DNA from: Varroa destructor
Taxonomy: Eukaryota > Arthropoda > Arachnida > Mesostigmata > Varroidae
Direction of reading: 5' to 3'
Length of the DNA stretch: 64,000 bases
Assembly (NCBI RefSeq): GCF_002443255.2
Contig: NW_019211455.1
Span: forward strand, 9,333,959-9,397,958
Both the position numbers and the translations under genes were made by a program. This document shows positions 12,201 to 27,200 of this stretch, one piece after another; the first letter of the stretch is position 1; each line of letters opens with the position of its first letter. The notes under the pieces were generated by a model. It did no database searches. It was not told the DNA's origin and saw only the letters and a program-made list of their open reading frames with translations.

Positions 12201-15200
12201 AACTCTATTGTTAAACATACGGGTATAAACTAGACGTTATTATATAAGTAATATTCAACAGACTAGAATGTGTTTTCTGAAAAAGCAAAATTTCAATGGT
12301 TTCCTAGTGCCAATGCCGAATGGAAACCACTCAGTTATGAATGAAGATAATATACTCTGTATTTGCCCGCTTATGAAAGCCTATAGTTTCTCTAATTATT
12401 CCAAATGAAAACAACCAACGTTTTTTTCTACAATAGGATTCAATTAACAAATAAAAAAATGTCCTAGTTTTGATGGCTTAGCGTCGTGTTTCCTTTACAT
12501 ATGAGCTATATTGCGACGTATTTCTATGTAAGCGCGAGACCATTTTATCTTGTCCACCTTGAATGCCAATACCTGCGTGAAATCGACCTTTGTTCGCAGT
12601 TAACGAACGTCTCACTCACAACTTTTCCGATTATACCCACTACACTATGCCCAGGTATAAGTGTTACATATGTTTATTTCATTCGTTTCAACACACTATA
12701 GCATACATATATATCAAACCTAATATTATATATACCTAATATATACTTAAACTTAATCAAACCTAATATGGAAGTGCACTCCACTTCAATCAAGCACTAT
12801 GAACGAAACAGCGCTACCAGCAACGTAAATAAACATATACACGATAATGCTATTATCTTGAAGCCCAGTCGATTAACAAAAAATCCCAAAGAACAGGGGA
12901 ACATGAGTTGTATACAAACAAAGGCCTATTTTCATCGGGACAAAACCAATTGAATATTCTATCGCTAGCGGCCTATCAACTCGTACCGCAGTGGCTATAG
13001 TCCGTGTCAGAGAAAGATGATAAATAAATCACGACCGAAGCAAAAGGTCTGAAATTTTGAAAGGAAGTTACGCGCTTGCATAGAACGCACTCCCATTGAG
13101 ATTATAAGCTCAAAAAATGTATATCTCATATTGTTAGCCACCATTATAGAAACCGCGAAATATCCAAGCCCGGTTTTCGTATGCCGAAACGGAAGGTTCA
13201 CAATACGGATAAGGTTGTAGGGCTAGAAAATAGCACTACTGCTAATTACCGCGCAATTTTTACACAGGAGTGAAAGGCTGTCGCGAGATAAGGTTCTCTA
13301 TTATTTGGAATATAGTTCGTATAAGCTCCAACGTTTAGGTCCTCTTCAAATCTTTGAGTACCCTGGCATTTTCCTCTAGAACTCTTGGATTTTTTGAACT
13401 TTCAGGTATTATTTTTATACATGAATTTAGGTGGGCTTCAATATCGCTTCACTTATATCGTAAATTGATGCTTGTTTATGAACTTATAGAAGCAGTTTTA
13501 GATAGCGGTTTAAGAGTGGTTCGAAGAAATGCTTCAGGTTATTCGTCTTAAATGCAGGTGTTAATTATCGATGAGACACCTTGCACAAGTAAACTTAAAA
13601 GTTTCCACTTACAGTAACAAGTCAATAAACTTGACAAATTAGCTATCAGTAGTCCTTTGAACGAACATTATATCTACGTCAGAATGACTATTACCCTGAC
13701 GATTATAGACTAACTCGACGGCCTGTTTCGAACAGAAAAGAGAATTCTTCCACAGGCACAATAAAAGCTCCTGATTTTGAGCGCCAGAGATACGAGCCTC
13801 GCGTTGCCCATAGGACTGAGGGTACCCATTTTGTAAATCGTTTTATTGCGATGTTATTGCTTACATTTACATAAAGAATCGTACGCCATTAGCAAAATGA
13901 ATGTAGAAGGTCATTCGTCCTTCGTACTAATCGTTTTTGAGTAATAAACAGATGAGCGCTAGAACAGTGGTAGACAAACTATCGCTAACCTAACCTAACC
14001 TAACCTAAGGGAGACCAATTGTTTCTTGGATTTGTGAAATACAAGGGCATCCTTTTTCTTGTCGGCCCTTTTCCTAGAACATTTTACGGCAAAACCATTC
14101 GTGTCCTTTAACAGTAGGTAAATGGAAGCCTACGACAAATATGTCGAAGTGGGCTACGCAGAGTTCAGCTTCTGAATCGCACTGATTTTAGCTTTTTGGT
14201 GACTCAAAATAATACGTCACGTCACTCAAGAGGATCCCCGTAAACGTGGCACCCTTGTGTCTCAGGCTAAGTTTTAGGTTGTATTTGCAAGGTTAGCTGT
14301 GTAAGCATCTATATGGCCGCAGCGCTGATAGTTTCTTCTAATCCGCACATTTTGTGGGTGGTAATTGTATGAATTGCGAAAGTTTTTAGATATGAGCATC
14401 CGCGTAAAAGCGGCCCTTGTCCCCTAATGTATGCTATATCTGCTATTGTACCTGCTAAGATTAACTTTTTTTTTTTTTTTTTTTTTTTTTACATAACAGG
14501 AGTTTGCAGGTGTACGCGTGATTTGCTCATGCAGCAGAGATATAGCGTGACACCTATTAGAAGTATCTATGAGAGCAGAAACGAAAAACGCCTCCTAAAC
14601 AAGAGACCGTTTAAACCGATAAAAATAAATACGGAACCGTCTCACCCATGTTTCCTTGCCACTTGTAGTTCGCCTCTAATAATAACAAGAGTTTTTCCAA
14701 AACAAGAGTTACCGAGGCACAGATAACAATTGTGAAAGACGCGTTTCTCCGCAAGCAGCGAGAAAAAAGCGATGGGTCGATTCTATAATCGATCTATAAT
14801 CTATATCGACATAAACGCTTATTCCTCTAAAAACAGAAAGAACACATTTCACATTCTATACATCACCTTAATAACAACTTAGCTTCTGAACAATGTTACT
14901 TAGATGTGTGTTAGCTAATATCCACTTTATTGTTTGTAAATAAAAATAAAAGAAAGCCTGTCAACGTCTATGCACTCGTACGTAATCTCGTTCCCGGTTG
15001 ACGGTGAGATACGCTATGATACCGATTGTCTTCTTAAATGATCGAGAGTAAATGTGCTTAAATCTCGAGAGTGTAAGCACTTAGGTCATCGCTCACGTAG
15101 TTCTGTTTGCCTCGATTCACACTGTGATGATGTAAAAGCGTGACGATTAGACGCTCCGTTGTCATCGAATAAGCATGGCGCGTGCCTTTCAGGGGTTCCA

Positions 15201-18200
15201 GATATCCGGCAGTGTTTCGGACAGTATCTCGTAATAACAATAGCTCTCGATATCAGTTGCGAGTATGAGCATCGATATACCTTCTGAATCTACTCAATAG
15301 TGCAATGAACGTCATTGTCCCTTCTGCTCGAGATTATTCTGTTGCCTGATTCCTCTTTAGGGCAAAGGATAAGCCGACCTTGTTCTTGTCTATAGCAACG
15401 ATGTGCTTTTCGCTAATTTTTTGCTGCTGATAGTTGCGCAGGCATACCTTGATTTATACAGGTTTTACTCGGCTTTCAGAAAACCCATTGTTTGTTTTTC
15501 CTCTTTATTGTCACTGTTTTTATTACTTGATTTGATAACTCTCGCTTAAAGAAATCTTTTATTAAGTTGACAAGTAGCGCATCGTTCGATCTCCATTTTG
15601 CATAAATGTTTTGAAGCCCTAATGTATAAGTCATCTTCACTGCGCTCCCGATTTTCGTCCTTTAAACGTTTGCATCCGAAACGAACTGTTAGTTTGCTAA
15701 CGGCTTTTTTAGCCAGCGTCTCCACCGATCTCGGATGCGTTCTTTCAGCGATCTCCCCAACCGGAAAACAATGATTTTCAACGTTACAAAATATTTCGTT
15801 TGGAACCCATTATTCTCTGATTAACCTGTAGTCGTAGAATTAAAGATCTGATGCAGGTATTTACTGTACTGTGGTTGTATTCGCTAATAGTGTGTAATTT
15901 AAAACAAAATCGCTCGTTCCTTTTCTTTGATTTGGTACACAGCTCATCCAAACCGTATTTTATGAGAGACCAGCCGAATGTAAAGTTTCCTTTCGATGTT
16001 TCTGAGATAGTGTAATGTCCACTTAATGTAGATATTATTTCGAAAAACATATAATCATACTGCATAACTAGCTATCTTATAGAGAAGCGCCAACTTCGGC
16101 TCGTGTTCAACTAAGGTTACGGTTAAGTTACATGCCCAAGTGGTGCCGAGCCTCTGGTTAAACCAGCTTGAATGCTTACGTAAAAACTTTATTCGCTTAG
16201 GGACATTAACTTCATTTTAGTAAAATATAGTGGGGGCAAATTCATATATACATATAGTTGTATATTGCCACAAACTAATCAAGGAACTTGATCGTAGTTA
16301 TTACTGGCACTTCTGCGATTAAGAAGAGTAAGCATTTAAGTATGACCTTGGCTATGTATTTGGCATGAAGTCGAACCATAAAACATTGCATTTGTTTAAT
16401 GGCGTATCAATGAGCTTCTCAAAAGCATATTAATTGATGTAGACTAATATCGGAAATTCTGAGTAGGAAAACGTCACAGGATAAGGTATGAGTCAGTGCC
16501 TAATAACAGATACGAGACAGTGGCGAGAAGTTCTATCGCGTTATTAATATTTACTAAACTTCAGAATCGTGCCTCTGATCACGTTAAATTTAGGAACAAA
16601 TGTCGCCCTTACATTCAATACTCGTAGAGGTCAACGCGTTCCTTGTATATACTGTAAGTAGCTACTTGGTTTTGACATTTATCGGAGGGCAATCACTTGA
16701 CACAGGGAACACGAATTGATAATAGAAATACAGACATAGTTCAGCCAAGATAAGCGGAAAGCAAAGCCAATTCCAGCGCCTATATAGTAATACGACTGTA
16801 TAATCGGATTACTGCCAGCCAAGCACGGCCAGCACGCAGATTGGTACGTACGTTCCGTGACACCTTATTTGAGATTGCCATATCGCTGTTTAGCTCCCGT
16901 AGGTCTCAGCTCTTAGGAAACGCGCCAGAAGCAGTTTTTTTTTTATTTAATTGTAGACGGTTATTCAAAAAAGGCTGCTTGGACTCCAGGTTCAATGTAA
17001 TTTATTTACACTGATACCGTCAGCTTCTAGCTGCTAAATGACTATCGCATCGGGACTAACTACGAGGCAGCAACTAACTTTTATAAGAAAACGATGAACT
17101 ATCATTGAAAACATTCATTGCTGAAAATGATATGTACAATGATACACAACTTATTATATGTGTCATATACACTATATGTAACCGACGCAATGGCTTGAAC
17201 CGCCACCTCTCTTGTTATAATTATAAACAATAATATATATAGTTTTTTTATTGCAAACAATAGATAAGTCATCCATGTACTCATGTTGACTCGTGTTTAT
17301 TCTTTTCATACGTGTCACTTCAGGATGAACTAGAAGACGCGGACGCTGTATTGTCTGTGCTCGAAGAAGGTCTAGAACAGGAGTTAAACGGTAGCGGCGA
17401 ACTGAGCGATCAGCAAACGCCCACCTGGTGGGCAACGCATGCGCGAGACCTCGCTCGTTTAAATCGACGATTCAGACGGGCTTGTCGCAAAGGCGTCAAG
17501 TCGCAGGCTTTCTACTGGATAGTCATCATTCTTGTATTCCTTAACACGGTAGGTTTTCAACAGTACACGAAACATACGATACAAGAGTATAACTAGCTAG
17601 CATAGATACATGTATTCCAACGATTCAGTGAAGCAAAGTCTACGCAGACCCAAAGTTGATCCAGTTAATATTGACTGGCTTATTCTAAATATCACCCGCC
17701 AATACAATTTTTTATGTCTTCAACATAAGGGGATTATGTTCGGATCGCCCTGCACAAGGTATCTCATTTTGCTCCTAAGTCTCGGTACTTCTGACGTGTC
17801 CTCAACTTAGATACAAAATAGGTAACACAGTGATCAACTATTTAAGTTTATAAAGTGCATCGGAAAATTCAACGTGTGAAACAATATTTTTATCATAATT
17901 ACTGACTTAGTATTAGGCCGGAAATGTACTTGTGCTGGTCTCCGAACATTTTCCCAATTCCGTCCTTACACAGGTTTTTTTTTTTTAATTAGAACCTAAT
18001 CTCATTTACGGGCAGGTTTTTACCTTGGTAAAATGCGATCTTAGCCAACGTGTTTTAACTACGACGTCGTCTATTAAGGTCACACCTTTTATTGTCTACG
18101 TACCTGCATTTGTTTTGAAATTACTTCGACTCTGGTACGGTTGATTCATAACGAACAAAGTACCCAACAACACTGTATGTGGGTCTTTTGTATAATGCGA

Positions 18201-21200
18201 TTTTCTGCTTAATAATCCTTGTCTGCTCAGTTTCTAAATCATCTTAAAATCACCTGGCTAGACAGGCCTGTAGAACTTCCTGACCCCGTTACCTTGGAAT
18301 AAGGTTAATTTTTTAAGCAACTTGTGAACACCATCATTGCAGACAGCCTCCAAGTCCACTGCAATATATTTATTGTTTTTCTTTTTTAGCGAATCGCTTG
18401 AGTAGTGTTGATCATGTTGACAAGAACAGGGGGTCTCTGCGTTTTTATGAGGGAGTGCACAGAGAAGAAAAACATTACCTTTGTTGATTCATATAGAAGT
18501 ACTTGCAATAATAATAACAACAGTATATTTCTCGACCGACCCAGATTTCGTATGTAAAATACACACCTTTGCAAAAAAAATCAACGGCCAAACAGGCTAA
18601 GAAAACGGCAATCTAGGAAACTAGCTTTGGCTGCCATTTGAACTTTAAAACTCTCTTGTATTTTACAATGCATTCTTTCTGCTTGAAGGCGCGAGTCACA
18701 GAAAAAAAAATAGAAGTTAAGAGGACAATATAAGTTTTTGTTAGCCCGAAAAACTAAGTTTGACGTTGTTGGATTTCATGCTTCTTATCCGATTATCTAA
18801 TTCAATCAATTTTGTTTGACACACCGGTAACGAATTAGATGACATTGGCGAGTGAGCACCACAACCAGCCCCCGTGGCTCGACGAGTTCCAGGATTACGC
18901 AAACATGTTCTTCGTCGTTCTATTTACGATCGAGATGCTCATCAAACTCTACTCGCTCGGATTCCAGGTTTGCACTTACAGGGAATATAACGAAGATAAA
19001 ACACTTACGTTCTACTTGATAAATAGTCTTTACTATAACAACGAAGTCTAACTATTCAAGATAAACGAGTAGTCGGTGAGCGGATCTAACAAAGCAAAAC
19101 ACCTTTAGTGCAGCTCAAAACAAGCCGAGCAAAACGTATAACATGAGTATATACTTTTGAAGAACAGTCAAAGTCTGTTTCTTAAAAAGTCGTCAATCTC
19201 GAATAGTTTAAAAGCTTACTAGTCTAGTTTCATGAATGTTTCCTATGTTTCCACTAAGGGCCGCCATCTTTTTTTTTTTTTTGAAAACTATCCACCTATT
19301 GTTTAACGATATCTTTGAATTTATGTGACAAAAGCGCGCGTAAATTAAACGAGACTATATGCGAGCACGTGGCACCTACAGAAGGGAAGAAAAACGCCGA
19401 TCGCAAGGAATCTGAAGCTTTTCTCTACGACAAAAACAACTAGACTGACTGCTTGCTTACACGGTTCCTCAACCTCTCCTGATGTTATGTATATGAAGTG
19501 AATTTTCCATCTCAGATTCGCTTATATCCAGTAGCATCTGTCTTAATGGTTCCAGTGCACTTTTAAACATACCTTCAGCCCACAACGATCTGCTGTTCGT
19601 TAGCTACCAGTTAATGAATACCATATGTGCCTGCGAATCCTGGGTTGTCCACGCACGTACGAGGAGATGAAAATGCAATAAGAAGGAGCGGGGTGGAAGG
19701 GACGGAATGAGGGACCCGCTAAGCCAATGATGCGTCGCAGGCTTCGAAGGCAAACATATGCTGGGATTAATGATAATAAAGTTGGAAATTCTTTCTTTGG
19801 AAATGTATCATTTGAGTCTCGGACGAGTTGGAAATTAATTTGAGTATCATCCTAGCTTTAATTAACAACCATCTTATTTTCTAATTTGAATATGGTTGTA
19901 TGGCTTGCGTGCAATGCACAAGGCATAGCTAGAATTCAAAATAAGCTTCCTCGTTCAAAGACGAAAATTTCTCGATATCTTTGAATAGATCACCTAAACC
20001 TAACTTCTTGGAGGGAGAACAAGGCTGTCTGCCACAACGGTAGGTAGCGAGCGTGGAAGTTATAGAGATCAGAGAGGTTTTATAGAATAGGCGATAACGT
20101 ACGGTACGTTGTAAAACCGAGTGACCTTGAGCAACAATAACAGCGGAACGACCTATGCACTAGGTATGAATCTATGTTATAAACTAATGCAGGAAAACAC
20201 ATCGAGGACCGTGGCAGTGGCGATTCCATCTCGATTGCTAATGACTCAAAGAGAAAAACTGGGTCGCAAATGAAACTACTTATTCGATTAAAACAGTAGC
20301 AGGGCTCAAGGAGAACTAAAAGGTTAACATAATAAGATCAACGATAAGGCCTGAATAGAATCTTCAAATTACGGTGTGTCGACACCGCAAAGGGTTCCGG
20401 TTATGCGTTTTCAGAAAGTCGCAACCCAAGGAATACCATCGAAGTTCTAACGACGTACAGGGTTTTTGCATACATACAGGTTCCTGCGTCATGCAGTAAC
20501 ATACAAAATGCTCGAACGAATGTATTTCGCATGCCTTTTTGCAGGATGAAGAACGGTCAAGCCCCATAATCCACCCTACGCCATATATTGTGATGATTTT
20601 GACTAGTCATGTCATTTCCAAACAAATGTAAGTTGTATCGCGTTTACAGGCACCTAACATAGACTATCTGTAAACAACGTTCTTCTTACACTTTTACAGA
20701 GCTACTTCGTCTCGCTGTTCAACCGCTTCGACTGTTTCGTCGTGATCTCGTCGATACTTGAAACTGCGTTCACATATTCACACATCATGCCCCCACTGGG
20801 CGTATCCGTACTTCGATGTGTCCGATTACTACGCATATTTAAAGTTACCAAGCAAGTACTTTTCCAAAACAAAAAGCAGCACTCTACCGAGAAACATTTT
20901 CGAAAGAGTCTCATCGTAGGTCATCGAATAGGATGCAATGCAACAGGAAATTATCAGCTGGTAGAATGCATGGCCATCTTCGCTATCTGTCGCGTCTATT
21001 TCGAGCAGTGCTACCTTATCGTTATGAGACGAAATGAAACGAGCAGTAAAAACGGACCTATACGTATATGACACGTACTTTTCGATAGATTGATTGGCTG
21101 TCTCAGCATCAAGCCGAGCTCTGATCAAGTACATGCATGCTTAGAAAAGATTGAACGGGGTCACAGTTCAGTTAGGTGCACGGCTATGATCTCGCGTATT

Positions 21201-24200
21201 CTCTGTGTGGACAATGCATGAAAGGACAATATTAATTTTAAGAAAAACAGCTCAAATGTTTGTATCCAAACGCAAATAATGTAAAAAAACGCTAGCCCAT
21301 CGAACGCTGCTCTACGAACCGATCGATGAGTCCGTGCGGATTGCACTGTTTGCAAACTCTCACTAAACATATTATATGATTGACTCTTCGTTCGTAAACG
21401 ATGGTGCGGATGGACGTAACCGATAGCTATGATCTATTGGCAGGGCATCGATGCCCTACTGACATCACGTATCTGCAAATTAAAACAGCGGGCTTTTGTC
21501 ATCGACCGGATCATGGAACGATTACGGTGATGCATAATATCTGTACTATGGTTGCAGCGCGTATCGTTCTTATGTCAGTGGGAAGATTCAGCTGTTCACG
21601 ACTGTCACTGGACGAAAAAAGCTTAATTTCAAACACTTGACTAGGGAGGTATCCATTTATCCTGATGCTTGCGAATCCGCTTCGCTTAACTCTGTAAACG
21701 CTGCGGCCTTGAGTGATGGCACTGCCAAGCTTCACTCATCGTCTTTGGATTTATTTGTGCCAAGGTTATCACATTTTTTGGGGGCAGCTGAACGAGCGTG
21801 TAGGATAAGGGAAGATGAGGCTTGTGGGTTTTTAGGTGCATTTGATTTTTACGCTAAGCCAGCTTGTTCGTTCTAGGAGGAACATTTTGAGGTTCTCGGG
21901 AAGTAGGAAGAAGATAGCTGGGCGAAAAATGAGAAGAGCTTATGATAAATTCTTCCTAGTAGAATTTAAAGATCGTATACTAAAAGTAGACGAAATCAAT
22001 ATAGATTAATCATAGTTACCATACGTATGAATAATTGAACTAGCTGCGTGATCCGGGTAACTGATGCGCATCTCTTTGAGTGATCATTAGGAATAAGCTT
22101 GCAGTGACGTCGGTTTGAATTCTAGCGTTGGCAAAAATTGTTACCCCCATGAACAAATAACCAAAAATAAGGAATTAAGGAAAAATAAAACGTTAAGATT
22201 AGTCACTGTTTGCATGACTAACGTGCCATGTGCAAATAAATCCAGTATGACCTGCCTTGGTTAAAAACCTTATAGGGGACAGGTCTTTGATACTACACAT
22301 AAAGAAGTGATTGCAAAGGCTGGCTAAGAAAAACACGAAAAAAATTAACGGGAAGTTTTGGGGGTATAAACAGAGAACAAGGCTTTGAAAAACGTGCAAG
22401 CGACAAAACGAAACATAAGTGCTCTTCGTATTTTGTACTGGTCATCGTTAAAAACCTCAGCTTATAGAAACTTCATTTCGTCGTTAAACATTAAATTAAA
22501 AGATGAGGTCAGTGCCGAGAGGTTAAACACTTCAATCTTATAGACGTGCTAAGGACCTTTCGCATTAACTATTCACTATTTATTATGGTCTAGGCAGACC
22601 ATAAGGTCCGAAACAGTCCTCACCAGCAGTCACGGGCATAGAATTCGAGGCGCAATTCATCCAGAGATGGGCTTCTAAAAATCCAGATCAAATTAATAAC
22701 GTGACTCACTATTAAAATGAGAATATCAATTTTATTACTTATGTTTGCCCTTTATTTTATTTTATTTTATTATATCTATTTAAAAAGCAATTTTTAGGGT
22801 GGGAATGCGCGGCGTTGTAAAATGCATTGTCTTCAATAATCTCAAAATAACTACACTAAAATAGTAAATAAATTTAATGCCCGCCGCTTCTATTGACAAA
22901 TCAATAGTCTTCCGCTCATCATATAAATACAGGATGAACTTGCTTTGTACAATTATAATGAGTAACAGAATACATGAGATCTTTTGAAAATAGAAGGGAA
23001 AACGTGTGAAAAGTAGACGATTCAAAATGATCATTATCCACCCGTTGTGCTCACACGTAGTGACTGTGCCCTTTGCATATATTCAGCAAACTTCGCAGCT
23101 GTTATTTCGTTTTAACTTTAAAATACTGATCAAACAACTTGATGCATTGACCCAACAAGGTTTAATGCGAAACTCAGTCTGATACTGGTCAAGCACTCGG
23201 AATGGTTTCGGGTAGATGATTGACGGTCAACCATCATTTGGTAGTTTAACCCCGTCTCAATGCTCTTTCTATGTATATCAGGTCACCGGCATTGGAAAGA
23301 TCTTACTATCACATCGTAACCTTTATGCGCGACGCAGTTATTTAGCCCCAGGCTAGTCTAGCGACCTGTTGTTCGTCGACTGCTTATTTTTTGTGCTTTT
23401 TTTTCCTATATCCCAAACGCCCACAAATATTTTTACGTTATGCTAGTTGAGGCCAGGAAAGTGGATAGCGACAAGTGGTGAAAGATGTGTGCGTCAAAGC
23501 TGTCAGCGTCATAGACCAGTAAACAATCCAGGGAGCTATGGAAATTTATGTATCCTAAGCAGCTGTAGGGGAAGGACAAGATAGGCAAAGGAACAGGCAG
23601 AGCAAATCAGGAATTTTCAGGGGCACGTTGAGCTCGAAAACCTAGCTGCCTTTTGTAAACTTATGGAAGGCCTGAGTGGCTTGGCGAACGAGATACGCCT
23701 TCTTAGGACTACGTCGCTACACAAATCAATCAGGTCAGCCTAGACAAACGCTCCTTTTCAAGTCTTGCTGCGCATATCGTTCAATTTCTGGCTGCTGTCG
23801 GATGCACGAATCTCATCCGGGTCACGGCCCTTCTCATGAAAAAGCGTTCTTCCCTATGGCTATTGCATTAAGCTAGAGCAGCTCCCTAAATTTGCCCCCT
23901 AAAAAGAAGAGTTGGTAAAAGGTTTTCTGTTGAAGATAAGAGATTATGTCGCGTTTGCCATGTGTACACTACTGAGTATTCGCAGTTTACTTGATAATAT
24001 CTACATCGTTTTTTATCTAGCAAAAACGCTCCCTTATAAAAAAAAAAAAAATGTTTCAGTTTAACTCAAGATATTCACTGTATACATAGATAAAATATAT
24101 GTTATTTAGAGCGGACATGTTAAAACTACTATTTTCTGTAGCTTCTTATTAGTTTTCCACACACTGTCAATATTTACTATGGGCCTTTTAGTGGCGCGTT

Positions 24201-27200
24201 TGTCGAAACCGTGAAGAACTATAAAAGGGAGGAGCACGACGCCCGTGATACGTAGCAGTGTAACGTTGTATTACATTAGAATGCCCATATAGATTCAATA
24301 CGCAGTACAAGTTTTTGTCATCCATCAAATGCGCAATTAAAAATTTAGCTAGCGCTCATACCGGCGAAGGCTCATCTTCGTTTCCATCCAAAGTATACTG
24401 CATATATAAAATGCACTCGAATGTTATGTTAGACTTTTTTTCCATTCTTTAATCATGGCTTCTAATCACTTCGGAAGAAAATCGAGTAACAGGTAGACCC
24501 AGCAACTGGGTTCGTTTGAAGCTCGAAGTTTTCAAACAAGAAAAAGTTATTTTTTCAATTGAACTTTATCGATTCGTTTGGCAGCTGCATCTCCACAAAG
24601 TCATTGACCGATCACTTTCGTTTCTCAAGCTTCCCAGAATTCGATGCCAATTTGTTATAAGGATCACACAGTAAACATCACACACACTCAGGTCCACATA
24701 AACGTACCACTAGCCTGCAGTCGCTGTTGCAGCGGTAATAATAATAAACCAGCCCATATAGGCTGCAATAGGTAGATCCTTGTGAATGGATCGCGCAGCC
24801 AGATGCATGTGACGTGGCCCACGCTGCAAGAACCGTCATAGGCAGGCCAGCAACAGAACGGTAAATACATTTCTCTTTTTGTCTTTTATCGTGGCAGCAC
24901 AAAGATCGAGCGCCCATAGGGAGAACTGTTCCTGGGTTTTTATTTCGTTCCTTATTTCTCTTTCTGTTTAACTTATTCGTCCGAGGCGGCATCCCCTGTT
25001 AATGCAACTTCGGTACAAGCTGCTCTATTCGTTCTCCTTCCTATGTTGAAGCAGATGGCGGGAGGGCGAAGTTAAGCCAGGAGACTGGACGGAGCGCGTC
25101 GGCGCGCTCAAAAGTATGTCGGCTAGAACCAGAACGGCAGCAGTCATCGTCTCACCTTTTTGAAACACTATATGGAGACGCCGTTGTGCGAAGCGAAGGC
25201 GAAAGTAAAGGGGGTTAGAACAAAAGGGCCACATCGGTCTTGGACAGGGATATTTACGATCGAGGAAATTGGTTAAGGATATGGAAAGCTGAGGGAAGAG
25301 CTTGCCGCGACCTGGCATTTACCGCGGACTAACGTCGCATGCAAAATCAAATAACTGTGTCTCTAATGCAGACTCAAGTGTCTGGGGACGTAGGCCGTAG
25401 GGAGAAATTGTTTTGCGGGCCGAACGTACCTAGGCGGCCTAAGCGATTGCAACGGTCACATGTTATTCTACTTAACGAATCGCTTATAAAGCTGAAAGTT
25501 GAATGAATAGGGTAGAAAAAGTTCGATAATATGCATCTGAAAAGGACGTCCATCCGCATGGGCGAAAGGCAGATGAATATACGCAAGTCAGTTGAAGTAA
25601 ATAATGAGAATTTCATATCTGTTTTGTTTCTTATTCGGTCACATAATCATTCTGTGTATGATAGAAGTGCTGGTACAATTATGATAATTGCGAAAATTAA
25701 CTGATTAATCGAGGGATTAATTAGAGCAGTTTTATTACTGTATGATGAGCAAAAGACAGACCTGGAAACTACAAAAGAGTGCGGTTCCATGGATGAATCA
25801 GGTATTGCTTTCAAGGCCGTCCATAATTATTCGACTGGTAGAATACCACCTCCCGAAATTTTAAGCTTGATAGTTTCCTCGTAGACAAGCGTATATTCCA
25901 TTTTGACTTCACATACTAATGTATAATCAGTAGGTTTAAGAAGTATATCCGTATAAGGACAAGTAAGATTTCGGTCTTCCTTTACTTTTATCATCTCAAC
26001 TGAGAATGAGACGACTTGGAGAGAACATGTTCTTTTTTATGTTCCGATCATCCGTAAAAAATACCGTATAGGAAATGAAATTGTAGCCAGCAAAAGACTT
26101 CAATTTTCTCTTCCGTTGCAGAAACCCATAATGTTAAATTCTCTAGTTGCAACCTGACGTGCTCTTGGCCCCACGTGTCATATCAATCAATCCTTAACAA
26201 TTTAACCAGCTCATCAACTGATTTTGATTAACTCTCAGATTGCCCGACTAGAATCAAATACGGCTATGTGTCCATATTTCCGTACGTGTTGTCTCCTAGG
26301 CTTGCACCTACGCTTTGCTTCATCTCTAGATGCGCAGGTTGTGCTAAAAAATTGCTGGACATGCACCTATTTAGCTAAATAATCCTTCAACTAACATCGA
26401 TGTTTTTGTTCCGTTAGTATCTATCTACTTCTAGCGAAATCTTAGTGATCGCTATTAAGCCGTAACTAACGACGTGTTATTTTTTTGTCCCGCTTGATAC
26501 TTCATCAACGTTATCATACCGACGGTGGATTGTATCAATAATCGCAGATACTGGGCGTCTCTACGCAACCTCGTGGCGTCTCTGATCAATTCGATGAGAT
26601 CGATCATCTCGCTGCTGCTGCTTCTCTTCCTGTTCATAATGATCTTTGCCCTATTGGGCATGCAGGTATTCGGAGGCAAGTTCAACTTTAACGACAACCA
26701 GGATAAGCCACGTCAGAACTTCGACTCGTTCTGGCAGGCCTTGCTTACCGTCTTTCAGGTCTGAATCCGCGTATCGTTTTTGCCACTAACCCCACTATAA
26801 TTATGTTAAGACGAGTGCTTCAATTAAGAAACAAATAGACAGCATTCGCTTTTTCTTAATAACTAGACAGTTTTAAATTTAATCTTACGATGCTACACGC
26901 TCCATTTCACCAGGACAACTGGCAAGTGGAATAACTGTTTCCCATGAAACACTTTGAATCGGGTTCGTCCTTGATTGGGTGAGGGCCTTTGCAATTAATA
27001 TTCTGTTAGATCTGTGGCGAAACGCAGACGGCCAAAGCCTACAGCACAGCCCTCCCAGTGAGGCCATAACCACCTGCTAATAGAACAGTTTGCTTGTTAC
27101 AGATTCTAACCGGTGAAGACTGGAACGTTGTAATGTATGATGGCATCCTTGCATTTGGAGGAGTGGGTTCCTTTGGAGCCGTTGCTTGTATATATTTCAT

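Larger units (their letters stand above)
9949..17323 (+). other. Intron (I-II loop), 7.4 kb
   Basis: Donor GTGAGC, acceptor CTTCAG. It contains an (AC)n run at 9983-9999, a 24-base TTAGG-type repeat at 13985-14008, a T25 homopolymer at 14466-14490 and a GC-richer island at about 11058-11430 that looks faintly coding on the minus strand (separate entry). An additional phase 0 cassette exon for the I-II loop cannot be excluded, but I see no convincing one. Confidence 0.85.

Noticed and set aside
20856..20861. GT donor GTACTT for the IIS3-S4 exon
   Set aside because: Joining here to 26548 shifts the frame and destroys the conserved Lys-Tyr-Trp; the GC donor fits exactly.
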